A DNA stretch of 64,000 nt from Streptomyces albogriseolus (GTDB taxonomy: Bacteria > Actinomycetota > Actinomycetes > Streptomycetales > Streptomycetaceae), in contig BMVA01000003.1 in NCBI GenBank assembly GCA_014650475.1, positions 186,001 to 250,000 on the forward strand. The letters run 5' to 3'. Below, in pieces: positions 1-8,736 of the stretch (its first letter is position 1; each line of letters starts with the position of its first letter). The position numbers and the translations under genes are program-made. Below the pieces are notes generated by a model. The model was not told the origin of the DNA. It searched no databases and was given only the letters and a program-made list of their open reading frames with translations.

Positions 1-3000
1 GAGCCCGCTCGACCAGCGGGCCGAGCCGGTCGCCGATCTCCTCCCAGCGTCCGGCGAATTCCCTCAGCACCCGCTCCAGCTCCTTCGAGAGCTGGGTGTA
101 GACGGGCCGGTCCTCCACCGCGCGCCGCTCCTCCAGGTGATAACGCAGCGCCTGGACCTGCTCGGCGGCGGCCTCACGCACCGGGAGGGTTTCGACGACC
201 TCGTCGAAATCGGGGGCGAGGATCGACACCGGCGGGATCTTCTGCTCGACCTCTTGGGCCTGAAGATGGTCGGCGATCAGCGCCCTCACCTTCCGGCCGT
301 AGCCGCGCATCGAGAAGCCGCCGCCAGTGTCGTCCCGGTAGTGGCGGCGGACCCGCATCTGCAGCACGGTCCACGCCCGCAGGTCCGGCAGGTACTCCAG
401 GGCGTCTTCATGCGGCAGGACACGGTTCACGGCATCCAGGAACGCACCGAGGCAGGTGTCGAAGGCGGCGCGGTCCTCCGGGTCCTCCAACGCCATCACC
501 GCGCGGGCGAGGGCGGCGGCAGTGGTCAGGCCGTCCGGGTCGACGCCCAGACGGCCGAGGAAGGCTCGGAAGTCCTTCGCCGTCCGCCTCAGCTCCGGGA
601 TCTCCCTCTCCATGCTGTGCAGCGAGTCCAGGGCGCTCGGGTTGCCCCGATACGCGGCCAGAGTCGCGCCCAGGTTGTTCAGCACGCCGTAGTAGTCGAC
701 CACCAGGCCCTCGGTCTTGCGGCGTGCGGTGCGGTTGACGCGGGCGATCGCCTGGAGCAGTTCGGCGTCGCGGATGGGCCGGTCCAGGTACAGGGCCTGC
801 TCGATGGGGGCGTCGAAGCCGGTGAGCAGCATGGATTTTACGATGAGGAACGCGATCGGCGGCTGCTCGGCCTCCTGGTCCCCGCCCCACACGAGGTCGC
901 TCCACGGGTTCATCCCGCCCACCGACCCGGCAGGCACGGGGTCGGGCTCGACGACCGGCCTGGCGATCCACGGGTTGTCCGGCGGCAGCTCGGGGAAGGG
1001 CGCCAGGAAGCGCGCGATGTGGTCCTGCTGCCGGTCCTCGTCGGTCCACTCCCGCCACAGCCCGTCCTTCTGCTCGGCCCCGGCGGAGATCACGGGCACG
1101 AAGTCGATCCGGCGCAGCAGCTCCTGGTACTGCCAGGCCCGCAGCAGCAGCGTCTCCTCGGCGGTGTACGTCTCCGGTTCCCGCCCCCGCAGCGCCTCAC
1201 GCCGACCGCTGTCGTCGAACTCCGAGACCCGGCGCAGCAGATCGGCCCGCGCGTCCCGCAGCGCATCCCGGTACAGAACCGCGGCCCGTCTGCTGACCGC
1301 GGCCACCTGGGCCTTGAACCCGCCGGTCAACGGCCCGGTGACGTAGTGCGCCAGCATGTCGGCGGCCTTGCGGCGGATCAGCGGCGTCGACTCGGCGACA
1401 GTCCGTGCGGACGGTGTGCCGTACTTCCTGCGCACCCGCTCGCGCTCGGACTCGTCCAGTGGCTCGATCAGGTCCTCGAAGCACTCGTCCATCCGCTCCC
1501 GGTCGCGCACCTCGGCAGTGGTGGCCCGCCCCTCGTAGCGCACGGGGACGACGACCCCGTCCCGTTCGGCCTCGGTCATGCGGTACGTGTCGAGGAACTC
1601 CGGCGCGCCACCGGGCAGGCTGCTGGGCTCCAACCCGAAGATGCGCCCGGTGTCGTCGAGCCGGCCTCGCATGAGCGGCGTGCCGGTGAAGCCGATCCGG
1701 GCAGCGTTGGGCAGGGCCTTGCGCAGGCAGGCGTGGAGGACGGAGGTGTGGGACCGGTGCGCCTCGTCGACCAGAACGACCACGCGGTCCCCGTCACTGC
1801 ACTCCGGGAAGATCCGCTCGGCGCGGCGTAGTGTCCGCTCGTCCGGGGCGGGGTCGGCGACCTCCTCGGCGTCCTCCCCCGCCGCCACGCGCCTGCGCGC
1901 CTTCTCGAAGTCCTCGGCCAGTGCCCGGTCCTCCCCGTCGGCCATGTCACCCGTTCCCTCCCCGGAACCGGGCGCCAGGTCACCGAGGAACTTCTGGATC
2001 GTCGCGAACACCACCATCCGGCCACCGGGCCTGCCCGCCTTGGCCAGCAGGTGTTCCAGGTCGGTGCGCGACTTGGCCTGCACCACCTTGGAGTCGCTCA
2101 GTTCCACCGCCTTGCGCAGCTGCCGCTGGAGGTCGGTGCGGTCGGTGACGGCGACCAGGGTGATGCCGTTGAGGGCGGGGTCCCCGCTCATGTGGAGGCG
2201 ACGGGCGAGGAACTGCATGGTGAAGCTCTTGCCGGCGCCCTGGGTGTGCCAGACGACACCGCCCCGCTCGTCGCGGTCGCGTCCGGTGACGCGTCGGCTG
2301 GGGCGGGTGCGCAGCCGCTGGACGATCTTCTCGGTGGCCCGGTACTGCTGGTGGCGGCAGACCACCTTCGCCGTTCCGGACTTCCGCTGCGCCGTACTCG
2401 CCCGGCGGTTGTCGTCGTTGTCGTCGCCGAGCGGCTTCTCGAAGACGTAGTGCCGCACGATGTTCAGCAGGCTGCCCGGCCGGAGCACCATGGCCGTCAG
2501 CCGGTGCTGGAGTGTGGGCTGCTCGTCCGGTCCGAGCAGGCCCCAGCCGCGCAGTTCGCGGCGCAGTGCCGCCGTTCCGTCGTCGCCGGGTACGGCGGGG
2601 TCGGCGTAGTCGGGGGTCAGGCTGCGCCACAGCGCGTAGTGCTCCTCGGAGGAGGAGTACGTGCCGAGCGCGGCCTCCCTCCCGTCGGCGGCGACGAGCA
2701 ACTGCACCGGAGCGAACAGGTGCGGTACGCCTCTCGGGGCGCCGGCGCCCTGCCGGGTGTCGTCGTCCAGGGGGCGGCCGGTGTAGGCGCGCAGGTCGCG
2801 GACGGCCCGGCCGAGCGGGTCGCGGACGTACGGCGACTTGCACTCCACGACGACCAGCGGGATGCCGTTGACGAACAGCACGAGGTCCAGCACGGCCGGC
2901 CTGCCGTCCGCGTCGTGCACCCGCAGCTGGTCGACGACGAGGTAGTCGTTGCGGGCGAGGACCTCCTCCCGGCTCCCCTCCAGCGCCTCCTGCGACCAGT

Positions 3001-3361
3001 CCACGAACTGTGTCTTGAAGTCCTTGTCGCCCGGCCCTGGTTGCAGGATGCCGTGCAGGAGGAGCGTGGTGGCGTCCCGGTTGGCCTGGGCCAGCGATCC
3101 TGCGGCCACATGGCGGGCGGCGGAGCGCAGCCTGGCGACGGCCTGTTCTGCCGGCGTGTCGTTCGTCATCCAGGGCGAGTTGCGCCGTACGGCCGCGCGC
3201 AGCCGCTTCTCCAGCAGCACCGTCCGGAAGTCGTCCCGCTCGCCCTCGTCCCGCAGCCGGGCACCCTCGATGTGCTGCCACCCCATCGCCTTGAGGTGGT
3301 CCAGGAGCGGCCGTTCGGCCTCGTCCTTCTCGGCCGTCCCCCCGACCGCTCCGGCAGCCAT
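1..3361 (-). CDS. hsdR: Type I restriction enzyme, R (endonuclease/translocase) subunit, C-terminus beyond window
   Basis: This is the motor and nuclease subunit of a type I restriction-modification complex. It translocates DNA using ATP and cleaves when HsdM/HsdS meet unmethylated sites. The ATG at 3361 is preceded by GGGGAGG about 8 nt upstream, and the frame stays open to base 1, so the gene runs off the left edge. The N-terminal PD-(D/E)XK nuclease shows D159 and the E173-C-K175 triad. The helicase motor has Walker A TQGAGKS near residue 370, DEAH at 532-535 and the motif-III-like FTGTP about 20 residues later. The reading frame is intact. It is separated from hsdM/hsdS by about 4.2 kb of accessory genes, an unusual layout for an hsd locus. 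Family assignment is firm; recognition sequence cannot be inferred. Confidence 0.95.
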   Translation of the reverse strand, partial: MAAGAVGGTAEKDEAERPLLDHLKAMGWQHIEGARLRDEGERDDFRTVLLEKRLRAAVRRNSPWMTNDTPAEQAVARLRSAARHVAAGSLAQANRDATTLLLHGILQPGPGDKDFKTQFVDWSQEALEGSREEVLARNDYLVVDQLRVHDADGRPAVLDLVLFVNGIPLVVVECKSPYVRDPLGRAVRDLRAYTGRPLDDDTRQGAGAPRGVPHLFAPVQLLVAADGREAALGTYSSSEEHYALWRSLTPDYADPAVPGDDGTAALRRELRGWGLLGPDEQPTLQHRLTAMVLRPGSLLNIVRHYVFEKPLGDDNDDNRRASTAQRKSGTAKVVCRHQQYRATEKIVQRLRTRPSRRVTGRDRDERGGVVWHTQGAGKSFTMQFLARRLHMSGDPALNGITLVAVTDRTDLQRQLRKAVELSDSKVVQAKSRTDLEHLLAKAGRPGGRMVVFATIQKFLGDLAPGSGEGTGDMADGEDRALAEDFEKARRRVAAGEDAEEVADPAPDERTLRRAERIFPECSDGDRVVVLVDEAHRSHTSVLHACLRKALPNAARIGFTGTPLMRGRLDDTGRIFGLEPSSLPGGAPEFLDTYRMTEAERDGVVVPVRYEGRATTAEVRDRERMDECFEDLIEPLDESERERVRRKYGTPSARTVAESTPLIRRKAADMLAHYVTGPLTGGFKAQVAAVSRRAAVLYRDALRDARADLLRRVSEFDDSGRREALRGREPETYTAEETLLLRAWQYQELLRRIDFVPVISAGAEQKDGLWREWTDEDRQQDHIARFLAPFPELPPDNPWIARPVVEPDPVPAGSVGGMNPWSDLVWGGDQEAEQPPIAFLIVKSMLLTGFDAPIEQALYLDRPIRDAELLQAIARVNRTARRKTEGLVVDYYGVLNNLGATLAAYRGNPSALDSLHSMEREIPELRRTAKDFRAFLGRLGVDPDGLTTAAALARAVMALEDPEDRAAFDTCLGAFLDAVNRVLPHEDALEYLPDLRAWTVLQMRVRRHYRDDTGGGFSMRGYGRKVRALIADHLQAQEVEQKIPPVSILAPDFDEVVETLPVREAAAEQVQALRYHLEERRAVEDRPVYTQLSKELERVLREFAGRWEEIGDRLGPLVERA

Positions 3362-3685
3362 GCCCTACGCCTCCCCATGTCCCGGTGACCCGTGAGAGGC
3401 CCATTGTGGGTCAGGGCGGAGTCGGTTCACCTTGCCCGAGCGTCACGATCACTACTCACGCTGTTGATGAATCAGGGCACAAGTCTCTTTTGAGCCAACA
3501 GCGCTGACGTGACATGGACCGAACCACGAACCCCGGACAGTCAAGCGAGCTTCCCGTCACAGTGGACTATGAAGATGAGCTGCGTCAGCTATCCTGACGG
3601 ACGAGGGGTGGGCGGCTGAAACTCAGGTGTCGGCCGCGCAGGGCATCGCTGTGCGTAGGGCACAACGAGAAAAGTGGGGGCAGAT
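3362..3685. other. Divergent intergenic region between hsdR and a small plus-strand gene
   Basis: These 324 bases contain no convincing coding frame. They are less GC-rich than the flanking genes (around 3460-3560) and must carry the promoters for hsdR on the minus strand and the small gene on the plus strand. I could not pick out a convincing -10/-35 pair or a strong palindrome. Confidence 0.5.
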
Positions 3686-4033
3686 ATGGGAAACAGCTAC
3701 GAGGAACTCCGTGCGGCCGTTGCGGCCGACGGTGGTCTGCACGTCATCACCATGGGTGCGCTCCGCGACATCGAGGGGGTCCGCCGGCTGGGCAACCGGG
3801 TGCTCGGCACGATCTCCGGGCAGCTGTCGTCCCATGGAATGGGCCATCTCCCCAAGGAACTGCCCGCCAACCAGGACAGTCCGGTCCGTGTCTACCTTCT
3901 CGGAACCCCGATCGCCGAGGTCGTCGACGCCGTCCACCACCCGAGCCTCAAGGGTGACGAGACACTGCGCGGCGTCGGCGGCTCCGAGGCACGCGCTCAG
4001 CTTCAGAAGATCCGCGAGATCATCGGCGGCTGA
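3686..4033 (+). CDS. Small protein of unknown function in the restriction island
   Basis: A 115-residue soluble protein that I do not recognise. The ATG at 3686 follows a GGGGG stretch with about 6 nt spacing; an in-frame GTG 12 bases upstream is a less likely start. It has no signal peptide, membrane segment or cysteine. The sequence alternates short helical and beta-like stretches, with a conserved-looking GMGHLPKELP segment near the middle (about residues 52-61). It lies 91 bp upstream of the half-length HsdS gene on the same strand, so the two may be co-transcribed and form a plus-strand unit inside an otherwise minus-strand island. That suggests, but does not show, a role with the restriction system. 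Confidence 0.7.
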   Translation: MGNSYEELRAAVAADGGLHVITMGALRDIEGVRRLGNRVLGTISGQLSSHGMGHLPKELPANQDSPVRVYLLGTPIAEVVDAVHHPSLKGDETLRGVGGSEARAQLQKIREIIGG

Positions 4034-4124
4034 CCCGAGCGCATCACCCTGGCCCCGTTCCAGCGGGTTCACCAGAACCTCCCGAATGTGATCGGCACGG
4101 CAACAGCGAGGACGGACCGCCGAA

Positions 4125-4757
4125 ATGCCCCCCAGTCAAGCCCACCGCCTCATCGACCTCTGCGAGATCGTCTCCGGGCCGTCCGGGCAGCAACTGGGAA
4201 GGCTTTCCACCAGACCGGAGGGCGTCCCTGTCGTCTCGCCCTCCGATCTGACAACCGAACACAAAGTCGACGCAAGCAACATCAAACATGTCAGCCGCTG
4301 GACCGCGGCTGCTCTCGAACGGTTCCAGTTGCGCAAGGGAGACCTGGTCTACGTACGCCAGGGGACACCCGGAGGAGCCCTGGGCAGGACAGCCCTCATC
4401 GGTTTCGCGGAGGCGACGTGGCTCTTCGGTGCCGCCTGCCTGCGCATCAGGCCGAGAAGCGCGGCGGTCCTGCCCCAGTACCTTCTCCACTACCTCGGGC
4501 ATCCGCTCGTCCACGGCCGGATCACCTCACAGGCACACCAGAGCGGAACAGTCGAGACCCTTCCTTCTCGGGCGCTCGCCATGACACCGGTCTTCGTTCC
4601 TTCACTGGGACGACAGCGGGCCATCGCCGGGGCACTGAACGAGATCGACACGCAGATCGAGGCGCACAGGCAACTGATCGAAAAACACGATGCGCTCCGA
4701 CAAGGCCTCTTGATGGACCTGCTCAGTGACGCGTTCGCGAAGCCGGGTACACCATGA
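4125..4757 (+). CDS. Half-length type I restriction specificity (HsdS-like) protein
   Basis: This 210-residue protein has one target-recognition domain followed by one conserved helical region. A complete HsdS has two of each and is about 400 residues. The C-terminal stretch RQRAIAGALNEIDTQIEAHR and the following helix match the HsdS spacer that docks HsdM. Single-TRD HsdS proteins are known to dimerise into functional specificity units. It may therefore supply an alternative specificity for the HsdM/HsdR of this island, or be the remnant of another system. It lies on the strand opposite to the full hsdS (7558-8736), with no hsdM of its own nearby. The frame is intact from ATG to TGA. Confidence 0.85.
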   Translation: MPPSQAHRLIDLCEIVSGPSGQQLGRLSTRPEGVPVVSPSDLTTEHKVDASNIKHVSRWTAAALERFQLRKGDLVYVRQGTPGGALGRTALIGFAEATWLFGAACLRIRPRSAAVLPQYLLHYLGHPLVHGRITSQAHQSGTVETLPSRALAMTPVFVPSLGRQRAIAGALNEIDTQIEAHRQLIEKHDALRQGLLMDLLSDAFAKPGTP

Positions 4758-4796
4758 GATCGGCAGGTCCTTCCACGAGCCGCGCGTTGCTCGCGC

Positions 4797-5060
4797 TCAC
4801 CCGAACCACACGATGTTGCAGACGTAGACGCACTCGTGTCCGGGAACGGCGAGGAATTGGAGGAAACCACGTCCACCGAACAGTGGGAAGTTCCTCAGCC
4901 CTCCGGGCCTGTCCTCCGGCCTGCTGCCCGCCAGCTCGGCGTCACGTCCGAGCGCGGCCAGCTCGGTGGCGATCCGTTCCACCTCTGCGACCACACCGAC
5001 GGGAAGGCCGCCGGTCAGGTGCTCCTCACTCGGGTTGTAGTCCCATTTCCAGTCGCTCAT
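4797..5060 (-). CDS. RelE/ParE-like small protein, putative toxin of a TA pair
   Basis: An 87-residue protein whose ATG overlaps the stop of the upstream 125-aa gene (ATGA, 5057-5060), so translation is probably coupled. Its pattern fits the RelE/ParE fold: an N-terminal Trp/Tyr-rich strand, a helix beginning LPVGVVAEVERIATELAALG, then basic and hydrophobic strands ending in HECVYVCNIVWFG. No catalytic residue can be assigned from the sequence alone. The second position of a coupled pair suits a toxin. The longer frame running through to 6161 is not used, because it would overlap three better-supported genes. Confidence 0.7.
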   Translation of the reverse strand: MSDWKWDYNPSEEHLTGGLPVGVVAEVERIATELAALGRDAELAGSRPEDRPGGLRNFPLFGGRGFLQFLAVPGHECVYVCNIVWFG

Positions 5061-5434
5061 AGCCCGGCTTCGGCCTCGGCGTCCGCATGGATCTTCCTGA
5101 TCTCGGCCATGGCGTCGGTCGGATCCTCCGCCCCAGCGCTCACCAGCTCTTCCAGATGGCGTAGGCGGGCGGCCCGCGAGGGATAGCGCTGGATCGCCAC
5201 GAAGACACCCCACGTACGGACGAACGTACGCAGCGGCGCGAACGACTGGAGTTCCTGGGCGCGCGTAGTGGCGCTGACAAGATCGCTCACGAACGTCGGC
5301 ATTCGGCTCGGCGTCAGGGTCTCGACGGCGGTCCGCAGCGCCCCGGGCGTGAGCGCGGGCATGGGGATGAGCGGCTCGTCGGCCTGTGGTTCCGCGGGGA
5401 GGGCGGTCACGGCGTGCTCCTGGTCGGTGGACAT
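5057..5434 (-). CDS. DUF6247-like protein, putative antitoxin partner
   Basis: A 125-residue protein resembling the actinobacterial DUF6247 family, as judged by recall of the pattern WGVFVAIQRYPSRAARLRHLE followed by an acidic helical tail. It is first of a two-gene unit whose second member resembles RelE/ParE. The N-terminal 30 residues are proline/acid-rich and probably disordered; the rest looks mostly helical. No DNA-binding motif is obvious, so an antitoxin role is inferred from gene order and coupling rather than from a recognised domain. Confidence 0.7.
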   Translation of the reverse strand: MSTDQEHAVTALPAEPQADEPLIPMPALTPGALRTAVETLTPSRMPTFVSDLVSATTRAQELQSFAPLRTFVRTWGVFVAIQRYPSRAARLRHLEELVSAGAEDPTDAMAEIRKIHADAEAEAGL

Positions 5435-5554
5435 TCGCTGTGTTGTCGACGGTACTCGCAGGCGTCAGGAAGACGAAGAGATACGCATGGTCTGCGGCTG
5501 TGTGGGCGACACCCTGTTGACCGGTGTGCCGCCCACACGCGAAAGGATCCGACT

Positions 5555-5836
5555 CTACGGCCGGTGAGCTCCGTCGCCGCCCACCACAGCCTTGCGACAG
5601 TCGGGCCGCTTGCTCTCCGGCACGATGAGGGCGGCGGTGTCGTCGTCGAGGGCGTAGCAGAGCTGGGCGTGCAGCACTTCGGCCTCGGCGGGGGTGAGCT
5701 TCAGCTTCACGTCCGAGTCGAAGACCCCGTCCCGGCGCAGCCAGAGGTCGATGGCGATGGTTCCGTCGCCTTGTCGGCGGACGGGCTTGCTGGGGACGCG
5801 GTTCACCTGGATCCGCGCGTTTGGCGTCGCGCCCAT
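5555..5836 (-). CDS. Small protein of unknown function, coupled to the 137-aa gene
   Basis: A 93-residue soluble protein starting at the ATG that shares one base with the stop of the upstream gene (TGATG at 5834-5838). It has a lysine/threonine-rich region KLKLTPAEAEVLHAQLCYAL near the middle, then an acidic helix. Similar small proteins accompany XRE/DUF397 loci in streptomycetes as far as I recall, but I know of no function. A longer frame starting at 5896 is less likely, because it would overlap the upstream gene substantially. Confidence 0.65.
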   Translation of the reverse strand: MGATPNARIQVNRVPSKPVRRQGDGTIAIDLWLRRDGVFDSDVKLKLTPAEAEVLHAQLCYALDDDTAALIVPESKRPDCRKAVVGGDGAHRP

Positions 5837-6249
5837 CAGGCCGCCACCCCCAGGGACACGGCGGAGGTGCCGATGCGGTGACCGTGGATGACCCACGGCC
5901 CGACGTCGATTCCGTCGAGGGCGAGGACGAGGGCGGCACGGCGTTCGACCTGCCTCTGCCGCCGTTCATGAGCGAGCAGGTAGGGACGGACGAGGGGGCC
6001 GGCGTCGTCGAGCGGGACGGAGTCGTCCGACCGCCTTCCGGTCCTGGACGTCGTCCTTTGCGCGAGGAGTTCGGCCAGGACGGGTACGGCAGCGCGGTGG
6101 ACGAACAGCCGCAGGCCGGAGAGGGTGCGCGGGGCCGCGTGGGCGGGCCCGAGCCGACCACGACGCCGGCGCCGGCCGGTGGCGGGAAAGAGGAGGGCGA
6201 GGATCAGGGCGAGTGCCCGTTCGAGGGCATGCCGGATAGGCTTGGACAT
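5836..6249 (-). CDS. Arg-rich small protein of unknown function near an XRE/DUF397 pair
   Basis: A 137-residue basic protein. The ATG at 6249 is preferred over upstream starts because the preceding codons look non-coding. The N-terminus is one hydrophobic/amphipathic stretch (LERALALILALLFPATG) followed by an arginine cluster. The C-terminal half carries LVRPYLLAHERRQRQVERR and ends with a GIDVGPWVIHG segment that I have seen in small streptomycete proteins without a known role. It overlaps the next gene by one base, so the two are probably translated together. Confidence 0.65.
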   Translation of the reverse strand: MSKPIRHALERALALILALLFPATGRRRRRGRLGPAHAAPRTLSGLRLFVHRAAVPVLAELLAQRTTSRTGRRSDDSVPLDDAGPLVRPYLLAHERRQRQVERRAALVLALDGIDVGPWVIHGHRIGTSAVSLGVAA

Positions 6250-6444
6250 GTTGACGCTCCTATGCAGCGTTGACCTGCCCCGGGGTGGTGGCTCACCGCC
6301 GGGGCGTTTCTGTGTGCTCGCAACTTGCCCGACAGTCACAGACTGATTGACGAGCACTACACACAGTACGCGCACGATGATGCGCGAGACAACATGTTGC
6401 ATGAAGTCCGTGAAGTGGCATATGCCGGACGGACCTCATAGGCG

Positions 6445-6636
6445 TTACGTAGCGAAGTGGTCGAACTCGCCGGCCTTGGCTCCTTCCAGAAAGGCCCGGA
6501 GCTTGCGGCGCGTGGTCCGCACCACCACGTCCGGGTCGTCTCCCTCACGCAGGAAGACCCACCCGTCGCGTTCCGCGACCTCTATGCAACTCCCGGTGTC
6601 CGCCGAGAAGGACGACTTGCGCCAGTGAAGTTCCAC
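6445..6636 (-). CDS. DUF397 protein, small partner of the XRE regulator
   Basis: A 63-residue DUF397 protein with the family hallmarks: the W-R-K-S-S-F-S start, GSCIEVA, and a C-terminal LRAFLEGAKAGEFD. Such proteins sit next to WhiJ-like XRE regulators and are thought to modulate them in Streptomyces development. It starts with GTG at 6636, only 12 bp after the stop of the XRE gene, so the two form one transcription unit. Confidence 0.9.
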   Translation of the reverse strand: MELHWRKSSFSADTGSCIEVAERDGWVFLREGDDPDVVVRTTRRKLRAFLEGAKAGEFDHFAT

Positions 6637-6648
6637 CGGATCCCTGCC

Positions 6649-7500
6649 TCAGATCTCTTCCGCAACCTGCCGGATGAAGTCGATCGACTCCCCTGCCTCC
6701 AGGGCGCGTTCACGCATCCGGTCGAGTACGGAACGGTAGTTCACCAGGTAGGTCTCGGCATGCAGGAAGGTGACACCGGTGGGTACGTCGATCTGCACGG
6801 TGTCCAGCTGCGGTACCGGACCGCAGGCGTAGAGCGTCGAACTGCCCGCGTTGGCGAAGCCTCCGGCCCTGAACGGCACCACCCTTACAGCTACGTTGGG
6901 CCGCTCGGCTTGCCTGAGTAGATGCTCGATCTGCCGCAGCAGGACACGACGATCTCCGAATCGCATCCGTAGCGCTGACTCATGGACCAGGAACTCGCAG
7001 GGCGGCGGGTCCGAGCGGTCAAGGATCTGCGCTCTTCTCAGCCGGAAAGCAACATGCTGCTCCAGATCAGTCGGCGACATGGGCGGAACCGCTTCCGCGA
7101 AGATGCCGCGCATGTAATCGGGCAATTGAAGCAGCCCCGGCATGTGCATGATCTGGGCGGAACGCAACGCCGCTGCGTGGTGCTCCATCTCCGCGATGTC
7201 CAGCAGCCCGGCGGGCAGGGCACCCCGGTACTCGTCCCACCAGTGCGGCCCACGCTCCCGGGCCATCTCTGCGAGCGCATCGATGTACGAGGCATCCGGG
7301 CAACGGTAGTTGGCTGCCCATACTCGGACGCGGTCGCTGCTCACTCCCGATCGGGCCGACTCCGTATTGCTCACCGTGGTCCGGTCGGTACGGTGCACCG
7401 TGGCGGCCTCGTTGATCGTCATGCCGATGTGCTCGCGCATCCTGCGCAGCTCGGCTCCGAGACGACGCTGCCGCTCGGTGGACGGCTTCCTGACGGGCAT
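6649..7500 (-). CDS. WhiJ-type XRE regulator with DUF5753 domain
   Basis: A 283-residue regulator. The N-terminal XRE helix-turn-helix lies at about residues 10-65 (RRMREHIGMTINEAATVHRT). It is followed by the ~180-residue DUF5753 region with the typical ARERGPHWWDEYRG, PGLLQLPDYMRG and R-x-R-R-x-Q-I-L patterns. The downstream DUF397 gene makes this a WhiJ-like module. Regulators of this type usually have developmental or locus-specific repressor roles. It may control part of the defence island, since it sits directly downstream of hsdS, but no operator was identified. Confidence 0.92.
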   Translation of the reverse strand: MPVRKPSTERQRRLGAELRRMREHIGMTINEAATVHRTDRTTVSNTESARSGVSSDRVRVWAANYRCPDASYIDALAEMARERGPHWWDEYRGALPAGLLDIAEMEHHAAALRSAQIMHMPGLLQLPDYMRGIFAEAVPPMSPTDLEQHVAFRLRRAQILDRSDPPPCEFLVHESALRMRFGDRRVLLRQIEHLLRQAERPNVAVRVVPFRAGGFANAGSSTLYACGPVPQLDTVQIDVPTGVTFLHAETYLVNYRSVLDRMRERALEAGESIDFIRQVAEEI

Positions 7501-7557
7501 GACAACTCCTGCGCCTAACCAGATGCCATCTTCACTGAGTAGCTTCGGCCCTTCTCT

Positions 7558-8736
7558 TCAGCGAGCTTTTCCAGCGATCAAATCCCCGACGAGAGTGTAC
7601 TGAAGAGACGTGATCTTTTCACGACCCAAACGCTCAAACTGCTCAGTTTCCGCCAAGCTCTCCAGTGCTGACATGATCACCTTTTGATCGCCAATTGGGG
7701 GAACCCTCAAAGAATACTCTCCCAAATCTTCCCTATTCAACTTAGGAATGCCCGTTCGCCCGGAAACTCGATCTGCAAATTGCGAGAATTTCGATCCCAG
7801 CAGGGCAGCGCATAGATACTCCGGCAGCACCTCCGGAGATGACCGCAGAGGATACATGTCAGCCGAGCACGTTCCCTCGAAATCAGAAACAACCACCTTC
7901 CTCAACGCGGGGCGAATTTTACTTAGGATGACATCACCTGGCCGTACCACATATTTTCCGCTGATTGCCCCCTGTTCCGCTGCGCTGAGTCGAGCAATGA
8001 TCCGACCTGTAGAGGACTCCACGTGGTCAGGAGCCAATAGCTGCTGACTAGCATATGGAAGCCTTGTAGGATCGACCTGACCAGAAGGTAGCCGAGCCAA
8101 CTCGGTCAACTTCCGCAGGGGCCACGACACGTCTCCGGCGGACTCGAACTTATCCCACAGGGCGGATCGAACTGAGTGCAACTTTCCAATTTTCGCCTCG
8201 GAAGAGCGACGCTTCTCATTCACCGCACCTAGCACTCCAATCACTCGACGCTGCCGGGAAATAGAGATAAGCGGGAACGGGATTTTGGCGAATCTATCTC
8301 CACCGAGATGCGCAATACTCGTCGTCTTTTTCGCAACCTGGGCGAAGGTTCCATCTCTTAGCCATTGCGTAAATATGGCCTGAGCGTACTCAGGAATGAC
8401 ATGCACCCCAGCCCTGAAGCGGATAAGAGTGTTCTGGAAGTAGTACTCGCCCGGACGCCCGTCATAAATGGCACTGCGACCGACCAGTTCAAGACTCTGC
8501 CCTTCATTCAGAAGAATGTCTCCGGGCTCCAAGCCATACCTTTTTCGTTCCAGAGCATTGAAGCTCATAAACTTCACATCTGAATAGTCAATCCAACCAT
8601 CGAGCACGTTGGCGACGCGCAAGTACGGGGCATGAGATCCGTCGTCTCGACTGCTCGCCGGCGAAAGCTGCTTTCCCATGCGCACATCGCCAATCTCTCC
8701 GACCGGAACCCAACGGAATTCCTGCTCAGTCGACAT
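7558..8736 (-). CDS. hsdS: Type I restriction enzyme, specificity subunit
   Basis: A full-length 392-residue HsdS with two target-recognition domains (roughly residues 1-150 and 200-350), separated and followed by conserved helical spacers (RQRRVIGVLGAVNEKRRSSE and DQKVIMSALESLAE). It sets the bipartite recognition sequence of the HsdM/HsdR complex. Its start overlaps the hsdM stop by 11 bases, so it is translationally coupled. Base composition is strikingly lower in GC, with relaxed third positions, compared with the surrounding genes. This points to horizontal acquisition or exchange of the specificity module. Confidence 0.95.
   Translation of the reverse strand: MSTEQEFRWVPVGEIGDVRMGKQLSPASSRDDGSHAPYLRVANVLDGWIDYSDVKFMSFNALERKRYGLEPGDILLNEGQSLELVGRSAIYDGRPGEYYFQNTLIRFRAGVHVIPEYAQAIFTQWLRDGTFAQVAKKTTSIAHLGGDRFAKIPFPLISISRQRRVIGVLGAVNEKRRSSEAKIGKLHSVRSALWDKFESAGDVSWPLRKLTELARLPSGQVDPTRLPYASQQLLAPDHVESSTGRIIARLSAAEQGAISGKYVVRPGDVILSKIRPALRKVVVSDFEGTCSADMYPLRSSPEVLPEYLCAALLGSKFSQFADRVSGRTGIPKLNREDLGEYSLRVPPIGDQKVIMSALESLAETEQFERLGREKITSLQYTLVGDLIAGKAR

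Noticed and set aside
137-1831. 564-aa plus-strand frame opposite hsdR
   Set aside because: The minus-strand frame carries the HsdR motifs and runs off the window, so the plus-strand frame is a shadow.
4797-6161. 454-aa frame spanning three small genes
   Set aside because: Only the last 87 codons look coding; the upstream part is out of frame with better-supported coupled genes.
4125-8736. Invertible hsdS switch between the half-HsdS and full hsdS
   Set aside because: Opposite orientation invites this idea, but I saw no long inverted repeats shared by the two genes and no recombinase gene nearby.
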